This document shows positions 58,402 to 64,000 of a DNA stretch of 64,000 nucleotides, in pieces; the first letter of the stretch is position 1; the number at the start of each line of letters is the position of its first letter. The position numbers and the translations under genes are program-made. Below the pieces are notes generated by a model. It saw only the letters and a list, made by a program, of their open reading frames with translations, did no database searches and had not been told where the DNA came from. Origin of the DNA: Lignipirellula cremea (lineage in GTDB: Bacteria; Planctomycetota; Planctomycetia; Pirellulales; Pirellulaceae); NCBI RefSeq assembly GCF_007751035.1, contig NZ_CP036433.1, positions 2,709,001 through 2,773,000 of the forward strand, in the 5' to 3' direction.

Positions 58402-61400
58402 TTACTGCGGTTCGGTCCGTTCTTCGTCGCCGCGGACGCCCAGGTTGCCGTAACGGTGGTAATCGACGCACAGGCTTTGCTCGGTCAAGTACCAGAGCAG
58501 CTCGACACGCCCGCAACCGAGCACCGGCGCATCGGCTGCGTAGATGCCCGAATCGGCGACGGCCCGACGAATGGCCTGGGGCACGCGATCCTTCCCGGCG
58601 TATCGCAAGCGATCGGTTTGCCGCTCTCGAATCCGGGCCGCCAGCTGCTTGTCGGTCTCTTCGATGAATTCGATCGCCGCACCCCAGGCAAATGTCAGAT
58701 CGTCGAGCAACGCAATCGCCGGCGAGTCGAAACCGGCCGGATAGCTCAGCCCGATATGGCAGCCGGCCGCCCTGGCGGCGGCGACCCGGGCGAACAGCTC
58801 AAACACGCTGTCGTCAGGATGCACGCGGATGCGAAGCTTGTCCACGGCCAGGTACCGGCGGAGGTTGTCCTGGCCCACCAGGCGGAAGTGGTCATGGCTG
58901 CGGCCGAACTCGTCGCGCATCTGTCGATCGTAATCTTCGATGCTGGCGACCACCTGACGAAGTTCGTCCGCCGGCAGGTCGCCCGGCTGCTCAATCTGCG
59001 CGAGCAGGGCCGTTCGGAACGCCGCCAGTTGCGGGTCGGCCAGTTCCGCTTTGCCGACGGACACCATCGACGTCTCTTCCGCCGCTGGCTGGAATCGCAT
59101 CAGCGGAGCGACGTAATTCGGTCCGCCAGCTTTCACGCCGGGGCCGAACGCCGATTTCCCCATGCCGCCGAAAGGCTGGCGGAGGACGATGGCGCCCGTG
59201 GTGCCGCGGTTGATATACAGGTTCCCCGCGCGGATCTGGTCGGACCAGGTTTGCTGCTCGCGATCGTCGAGACTTTCCAATCCCGAGGTCAAACCGAAGC
59301 CGGTCTGGTTCACCAGTTCGATCGCCTCTTCCAGGTTCTTCGCACTCATCACGCCCAGCACGGGCCCGAAAAATTCGGTTAGATGGGTGACGCTGCCCGG
59401 CTGGACATTCCACTTGACCCCGGGCGAATACAGCTGTGGATTCTCTTCCAGACGATGCGGCATCACGGCCCACGACTCGCCCGGCTCCAGCACCTTGAGC
59501 GCCTGTTCCAGGTCTCCGGCCGGCGGGCGGATGAGCGGACCCATCCGATGCTTCAGCTCCCAGGCGGAACCGACGGGCAGGCTTTCCACGGCGTCGCACA
59601 GGGTGCGCTGGAAGCCTTCGTCGTGAAAAACTTCCTCTTCCAGGATCAGCAGCGAGGTGGCGGAGCACTTCTGGCCGGCATGACCAAAGGCCGACTGCAC
59701 CACATGCTTGATCGCCTGTTCGCGATCCGACAGGCCGGTGACAATGGTCGCGTTCTTGCCGCCCGTCTCGGCCAGCAGGTTCATTTCCGGTTTGGCCTTG
59801 AGCATCGACAAGGCCGTTTCCGTGCCGCCGGTCAGGATGACCACATCCACGTCGGCGTGCGTCGTCAACCGCGCGCCGGCGACGCTGCCGGAGCCCGGAA
59901 CAAACTGCAGCGTACGCTGCGATACGCCGCCGCGCCAGAAGCACTGGCACAGCTCGTAGGCGGTCCAGGCGGTATCGGTCGCTGGCTTCAGGATGACCGT
60001 GTTCCCCGCCGCCAATGCGGCCGCCACGCCGCCGCAGGGAATGGCGATGGGGAAGTTCCACGGCGACACGACGGCCGCCACTCCCTGTGGAGAGGCGTCG
60101 ACCTTTGGCAGCGCGTAAAAGTCAGCGGCAGTGCGCGGGTAGAATTCCACGAAGTCGATCGCCTCGGAGATTTCCGGGTCGGTCTCGCCGATCGTTTTGC
60201 CGCCATCGGCCAGGGCGGTCGTCAACAGGCGGCCCCGCGCCTGGCGCAGTTCCTGGGCCACGTTTCGCATTACGTCGAGTCGCTCCGCTGGCGTTTTCTG
60301 TCGCCAGCCATCGGGGTCTTCCGCCGCGCAAGCGACGGCCTGGTCGACCTCCTCGGCGGTGGCCAGCCGCAGTCTTCCCAGCGACACGCCGGGGCGGGAA
60401 GGATCGCGGATCGTGGCCGCGTCGTCGCCCGGGGGCAGGCTTTCGCCCGCGATGACTAGCGGCACGGCGACCGGCTGCTCGACTGTTTCCACTTTCGCCC
60501 GCTGGACCAGATCGGCCGCCCATTCGCCATGGCGGGGGAGGCTGAAATCGGTGTCGGGCTCGTTCACGAAATGGCGCCAGTCGGCATCGGCCGGCATCGC
60601 GGGTGCGGGCGGCAGACGCCGGTCCTGTGTGCGGCGCGGCTCACAGGAGACGTCGTCCTGCTGCTGGTGCGAGTCGATGAACTGCTGCTCCAGTCGTCGC
60701 CAGTCGGGGCTGTCGACGTGCAGCTTGAAGGCGTGCCGCAAAAAGTTACTCGGCCCCGTATTCTCATCCAGCCGCCGGATCAGGTAGCCGATCGCGTTCA
60801 AAAAGTCCTCCTGGCGACAGGCGGGCGCATACAGCAGCATGTTGTCGGTCAACTCAAACAGGGCTCGCCGCTGGTGGTTCGCCATCCCTTCGAGCATTTC
60901 AAACTGCACCTGCTCCAGCCCTCCGGCGGCAATCGTCAGGACCATGCCGTAGGCCACGTCGAACAGGTTGTGGGAAGCCACGCCGATGCGGACGGCGGCC
61001 AGGTTTTCCGGCTGCAGGCCGGCCTGCAGCATCCGTTTGTAGTTAGCGTCGGTTTCGATCTTGGTCCGGTACGGAGCCTGGGGCCAGCCTGACAGCGAAG
61101 CGTCGACCCGCTCCATCTCCATGTTGGCTCCTTTGACGATGCGAATCGTCACCGGCGAACCACCCGAGGCGACCCGCTGCCTGGCCCAGGCGGTGATCCG
61201 CTGCTGTGTGGGGAACGAATCGGGTACGTACGCCTGCAGGGCGATGCCGGCGATCGCTTGCTCCAGTCCGGGGCGATCGAGCGTCCGCATGAATGCCTCG
61301 GCCGTGATGCTGAGGTCGCGGTACTCTTCCATATCGAGATAAACGAACTTCGGCCGCGTTTCGCCGTCGGGTCGGGTGAAGCTGCTTTTAAGGGCGGCCC

Positions 61401-62124
61401 GGTAGAGCAGCTCCAGGCGATCGCACAGCACGTCGATCGTATGCTGACGGGCCAGCGGGGAGATCTGCGAGTAGATCGTGGAGATCTTCACCGAGATGAC
61501 TTCAATCTCGGGCCGTTGTAGCGCCTGCAGGTATTGCTGCAGCCGGTGCTCGGCGTCTTCTTCACCGAGCAGGGCCTCGCCGAGGAAGTTGACGTTCATC
61601 CGCACCCCTTCTTCGGTGCGGGCGCGCAGGTGGCGGGCCAGTTCCTCCTGTTCGGCGGGCAGGACGACATTGGCCGTTTCCTGGTGCATTTTCTCTTTGA
61701 CCAGCGGGGCGGCGACGCCGGGCAGGTAGTTGCCGAACGACTGGAAGCCTTTGAGCAGGGTGCGGTCCATCGGCGAGAAGAATCGCGGCACTCCCTGCAC
61801 ATCGAGAATATGCGTGAGCTGATCGACGGCGCGGCCGGCCCGCTGGGAGCGGAAGGCCTGGTCGGTCATCTGCACCAGCGTCACCCGGTCGTGCGGGTGA
61901 TGAATCATGCGATCGAGTTCCGCCTGTTGCCGGCGTTCCTGCGGCGTCTGCAGGGCGACCGCGCGTTCCTGGAGCGCACGGGCCAGGTACAACGCCTGCT
62001 GCACACGCGGTTCCAGCGCCGAGTCCGGGTCAGGACGAAAGTTCCTCAGGCAGGACCGGGCCAGGTCGTGCGCCACGGCGTCGCCGGCGGGAGTCACATC
62101 GCCAGAAGGGAGAGAGCCAGGCAT
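58402..62124 (-). CDS. putA: Bifunctional proline dehydrogenase / L-glutamate-gamma-semialdehyde dehydrogenase
   Basis: A 1240-residue PutA-type enzyme. The proline dehydrogenase barrel (about 110-470) shows NVNFLGEALLGEEDAE, FVYLDMEEYRDLS, IRIVKGANMEMER, ASHNLFDVAYGM and the signature GYLIRRLDENTG. The aldehyde dehydrogenase domain (about 525-990) shows VSPWNFPIAIPCGGVAAAL, LLAETGGKNATIV and the catalytic Cys at about residue 820 (FGHAGQKCSAT). A C-terminal domain of about 230 residues resembles the vestigial ALDH-like domain of long PutA proteins. There is no N-terminal ribbon-helix-helix, so it is not the self-regulating type. Together the two activities oxidise proline to glutamate. The ATG at 62124 (MPGSLPSGDVTPAG) is preferred; an open frame extends 25 codons further. 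Confidence 0.92.
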   Translation of the reverse strand: MPGSLPSGDVTPAGDAVAHDLARSCLRNFRPDPDSALEPRVQQALYLARALQERAVALQTPQERRQQAELDRMIHHPHDRVTLVQMTDQAFRSQRAGRAVDQLTHILDVQGVPRFFSPMDRTLLKGFQSFGNYLPGVAAPLVKEKMHQETANVVLPAEQEELARHLRARTEEGVRMNVNFLGEALLGEEDAEHRLQQYLQALQRPEIEVISVKISTIYSQISPLARQHTIDVLCDRLELLYRAALKSSFTRPDGETRPKFVYLDMEEYRDLSITAEAFMRTLDRPGLEQAIAGIALQAYVPDSFPTQQRITAWARQRVASGGSPVTIRIVKGANMEMERVDASLSGWPQAPYRTKIETDANYKRMLQAGLQPENLAAVRIGVASHNLFDVAYGMVLTIAAGGLEQVQFEMLEGMANHQRRALFELTDNMLLYAPACRQEDFLNAIGYLIRRLDENTGPSNFLRHAFKLHVDSPDWRRLEQQFIDSHQQQDDVSCEPRRTQDRRLPPAPAMPADADWRHFVNEPDTDFSLPRHGEWAADLVQRAKVETVEQPVAVPLVIAGESLPPGDDAATIRDPSRPGVSLGRLRLATAEEVDQAVACAAEDPDGWRQKTPAERLDVMRNVAQELRQARGRLLTTALADGGKTIGETDPEISEAIDFVEFYPRTAADFYALPKVDASPQGVAAVVSPWNFPIAIPCGGVAAALAAGNTVILKPATDTAWTAYELCQCFWRGGVSQRTLQFVPGSGSVAGARLTTHADVDVVILTGGTETALSMLKAKPEMNLLAETGGKNATIVTGLSDREQAIKHVVQSAFGHAGQKCSATSLLILEEEVFHDEGFQRTLCDAVESLPVGSAWELKHRMGPLIRPPAGDLEQALKVLEPGESWAVMPHRLEENPQLYSPGVKWNVQPGSVTHLTEFFGPVLGVMSAKNLEEAIELVNQTGFGLTSGLESLDDREQQTWSDQIRAGNLYINRGTTGAIVLRQPFGGMGKSAFGPGVKAGGPNYVAPLMRFQPAAEETSMVSVGKAELADPQLAAFRTALLAQIEQPGDLPADELRQVVASIEDYDRQMRDEFGRSHDHFRLVGQDNLRRYLAVDKLRIRVHPDDSVFELFARVAAARAAGCHIGLSYPAGFDSPAIALLDDLTFAWGAAIEFIEETDKQLAARIRERQTDRLRYAGKDRVPQAIRRAVADSGIYAADAPVLGCGRVELLWYLTEQSLCVDYHRYGNLGVRGDEERTEPQ

Positions 62125-62205
62125 AAGTCGGTCGTCCAGAAAGAGTCGAAAAACGGGAAACCGTACTTCTCCATTATAGACGCCGCGCTCGGCAGCCAAG
62201 GCTGG

Positions 62206-62640
62206 CTACATGGTGTTCGGGTCTACCCCGAAAATGGTCAGCACCAGCGAGCGGGGCCCGGCATGGTCGCGATGCTCGCATAAGTAGATCCCTTGCCACA
62301 TTCCCAGAGCCAGCCTTCCGTGAGTAATCGGCACCGACAGGGAACTGCCCATCAGCGAGGCTTTCACATGGGCGGGCATGTCGTCGGGGCCTTCCATTGA
62401 ATGCACGTACGGCAATTCCTGGGGGACCAGGTGATTCATGGTTTCTTCCAGATCCACACGGACATCGGGGTCGGCGTTTTCGTTGATGGTCAACGACGCG
62501 GACGTGTGCTGGATAAAAAGATGCAGCAGGCCGACTTCCATCTCGATCGCTTCGGGAATGGCCTCCCAGACCGTCGAAGTGATCAAATGAAAACCTCGCG
62601 AGAAGGGATGTAACTGAAGTTCTCTTTGCACCCAGACCAT
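62206..62640 (-). CDS. yjbQ: YjbQ/UPF0047 family protein
   Basis: A 144-residue protein with the family landmarks: GLLHLFIQHTSASLTINENADPDV-type block (His and Asn rich), DLEETMNHLVP, HVKASLMGSSLSVPITHGRL and MWQGIYLCEHRD. Some homologues were reported to have weak thiamine-phosphate synthase activity, and databases use that name; the true role is not settled. The start at 62640 (MVWVQRELQLHPF) has AAAGGAAG about 7 bases upstream. It precedes putA on the same strand, 81 bases before the chosen putA start, so they may share a transcript. Confidence 0.88.
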   Translation of the reverse strand: MVWVQRELQLHPFSRGFHLITSTVWEAIPEAIEMEVGLLHLFIQHTSASLTINENADPDVRVDLEETMNHLVPQELPYVHSMEGPDDMPAHVKASLMGSSLSVPITHGRLALGMWQGIYLCEHRDHAGPRSLVLTIFGVDPNTM

Positions 62641-63193
62641 CGGTTGCTTCCTTTGTGTTGCAGGTAACCCGGAACGCCCTGGCAGCGGAACGGGACTGTT
62701 TCTTTTACCGTATTCGAGAGAAATGCAGGACCCGAAAGCGTCCGTTTTATCACGTGTGGGATGCGACAACTCCGCGCCGGGGGCGCCCGTGGGATACGGA
62801 GGTGAATCTCGGGATTCAGGCCAGGCGGGAACGCCCTTAGCTGACAACGGTGCGATGCGACCAGCATTGCTGCAGTAGCAACGGCGCCAGCGGAGAGTGG
62901 AAAAATCACCCGTTTTCTCCAGGATTGCCAGTTTCTGGACAGTGGCGAGAAAAGTCACGGGTCATTCCTCTAATACCATTTACGGGTGAAGATTTGACCG
63001 CTGGCGCTCGATGGAGAGGGAAGGCCCTCGCCATTCCTTGTCTGACAGTACTTGACAGCAGGGGCCGGATAGGGTTACCAATCGCAATAGACGGTTCTAT
63101 CAAACACACGGAAGTGCGCGTTTAACGCACTGGGGATTCCCCCGTTTTCTGTCTATTTGCTGATTCTCACGCATCGGCTGTTGAAGGATTCAC
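62641..63193. other. Long divergent spacer between yjbQ and the glucan phosphorylase gene
   Basis: These 553 bases hold no convincing gene. Notable items are an imperfect inverted pair around 62907-62962 (ACCCGTTTTCTC and GAGAAAAGTCACGGGT), a TTGACA hexamer at 63052-63057 that could be a -35 element of the phosphorylase promoter (the -10 is poor), and a 6-bp inverted repeat AGTGCG-N7-CGCACT at 63113-63131. Confidence 0.5.
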
Positions 63194-64000
63194 ATGAGCC
63201 AGACACGCACCGCTCCTGCGTCCCCGGAGAAAAAATTTGCTATGTCCAGCGAACTTACCCCGGACGCCTTGTACGACAAGTGCCATGCACTCGCAGGCAA
63301 TCTGTGGTGGACATGGCACCCGGAAGTGATCAACCTGTTCCGCGACCTGGACCCGATTCGCTGGCGTCAGCTGGATCATAATCCGATCGCGCTGCTGAAA
63401 GAGTTCACGCCGGAACGGCTCGCCTCGCGGGCGGCCGAAATGGTGTTGTACAGCCGCATCAACCATGCCTTTCGCCGCCTGAAAGAATATCTGGCGAGCA
63501 GCAACACATGGTACGCCTCGCAGGCGGGCGTGCTGGGCTCCAAGCCCGTGGCGTATTTCTCGGCCGAGTTTGGCATCCATGAATCGCTGCCGATTTACTC
63601 GGGCGGTCTGGGCGTGCTCTCGGGCGACCATATCAAAAGCGCCAGCGGCCTGGGCGTGCCGCTGGTGGCGATCGGTCTGTTCTACGACCAGGGCTACTTC
63701 AAGCAGCAGCTGGACGAGAACGGTTTCCAGGTCGAAGAGTACATGGACACCAAGGTCGAGAACCTGCCGATGAAGCCGGCGCTCTCGAAAGAAGGGAAGC
63801 CGATCACCGTTGGCATCGACACCCGTAACGGCCGCCTGCTGGCCAAGGTCTGGTTGATGCGGGTCGGCCGCGTGGATCTGTACCTGCTGGACTGCGATGT
63901 CGAAGGAAACAGCCCGCAGGATCGCGAACTCACCAGCCGGCTGTACGGCGGCGACGAGCGCACCCGCATCCGCCAGGAACTGGTGCTGGGCGTGGGCGGC
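63194..64000 (+). CDS. glgP: Alpha-glucan phosphorylase, 5' part (runs off the window)
   Basis: 269 codons are present before the window ends. After a short N-terminal tail comes the DUF3417-type opening of the compact alpha-glucan phosphorylases (LYDKCHALAGNLWWTWHPE, LFRDLDPIRWRQLDHNP), then the conserved VAYFSAEFGIHESLPIYSGGLG-type block (seen from about residue 119), LSGDHIKSASGLGVPLVAIGLFY and DERTRIRQELVLGVGG. The enzyme releases glucose-1-phosphate from glycogen-like glucans with pyridoxal phosphate; the PLP lysine lies beyond the window. AAGGA is 6 bases before ATG 63194; a second in-frame ATG lies 16 codons on. Confidence 0.92.
   Translation, partial: MSQTRTAPASPEKKFAMSSELTPDALYDKCHALAGNLWWTWHPEVINLFRDLDPIRWRQLDHNPIALLKEFTPERLASRAAEMVLYSRINHAFRRLKEYLASSNTWYASQAGVLGSKPVAYFSAEFGIHESLPIYSGGLGVLSGDHIKSASGLGVPLVAIGLFYDQGYFKQQLDENGFQVEEYMDTKVENLPMKPALSKEGKPITVGIDTRNGRLLAKVWLMRVGRVDLYLLDCDVEGNSPQDRELTSRLYGGDERTRIRQELVLGVGG

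Noticed and set aside
63052-63085. TTGACA with a following TACCAA as a sigma-70 promoter of the phosphorylase gene
   Set aside because: The -35 is perfect but the -10 matches only about three of six bases at 18-base spacing, so I mention it in the spacer entry without calling a promoter.

Overview
The window reads as a chromosomal segment of a high-GC planctomycete, probably of the Pirellula/Blastopirellula group. The clearest lineage markers are a fused leucine-rich-repeat/DUF1549/DUF1553 protein followed by a DUF1501 Tat protein (35022-39680), tandem-domain alpha/beta hydrolases, an 850-residue VWA membrane protein, a BamB-like beta-propeller protein and a two-kinase receptor. This assignment is an inference from gene content. 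I see no rRNA, tRNA, CRISPR array, insertion sequence or prophage.

Layout. 1-8000: partial serA, a zinc-ribbon/PH membrane protein, a PRC-barrel exported protein, a CCA-type nucleotidyltransferase, a rhodanese, an M28/glutaminyl-cyclase-like peptidase and a ThiD2-ThiE fusion. 8166-17101: VWA protein, repeat-bearing SLBB-like lipoprotein, asnB, a 2Fe-2S ferredoxin next to a P-II regulator, and an exported beta-propeller/LamG protein. 17136-24956: a Tat-exported alpha/alpha-toroid protein, an exported cysteine-rich protein with metallothionein-like repeats and a coiled coil, a STAS protein, an HpnA-like epimerase, endonuclease IV, a GlcE-like flavoprotein and a CBM9-like protein. 25025-40460: tandem-domain hydrolase, tandem-kinase receptor with an extracytoplasmic ABC-type ligand-binding domain, proB, a second hydrolase, the planctomycete DUF1549/1553 plus DUF1501 pair, and 6-phosphogluconolactonase.

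40508-46701 is a compact minus-strand operon: class II terpene cyclase (squalene-hopene cyclase family), DUF116-polyprenyl synthetase fusion, chorismate-lyase-like protein, geranylgeranyl-reductase-like flavoprotein and a receiver-like protein. Together they suggest an isoprenoid or prenylated-aromatic pathway. Divergently, 47049-58072 is a flagellar rod/ring/hook-junction cluster, flgF-flgG-flgA-flgH-flgI-flgJ-flgN-flgK-flgL, preceded by a good sigma-54 promoter candidate and ending in an unusually large FlgL built from repeated modules. The window closes with PutA-type proline catabolism, YjbQ and the start of an alpha-glucan phosphorylase.

Beyond genes, the intergenic regions carry a dispersed imperfect repeat of about 60-95 bp with small hairpins (four copies), a second hairpin repeat (two copies), a 32-bp perfect palindrome, an 18-bp tandem duplication that separates two convergent stop codons, and several terminator-like hairpins.
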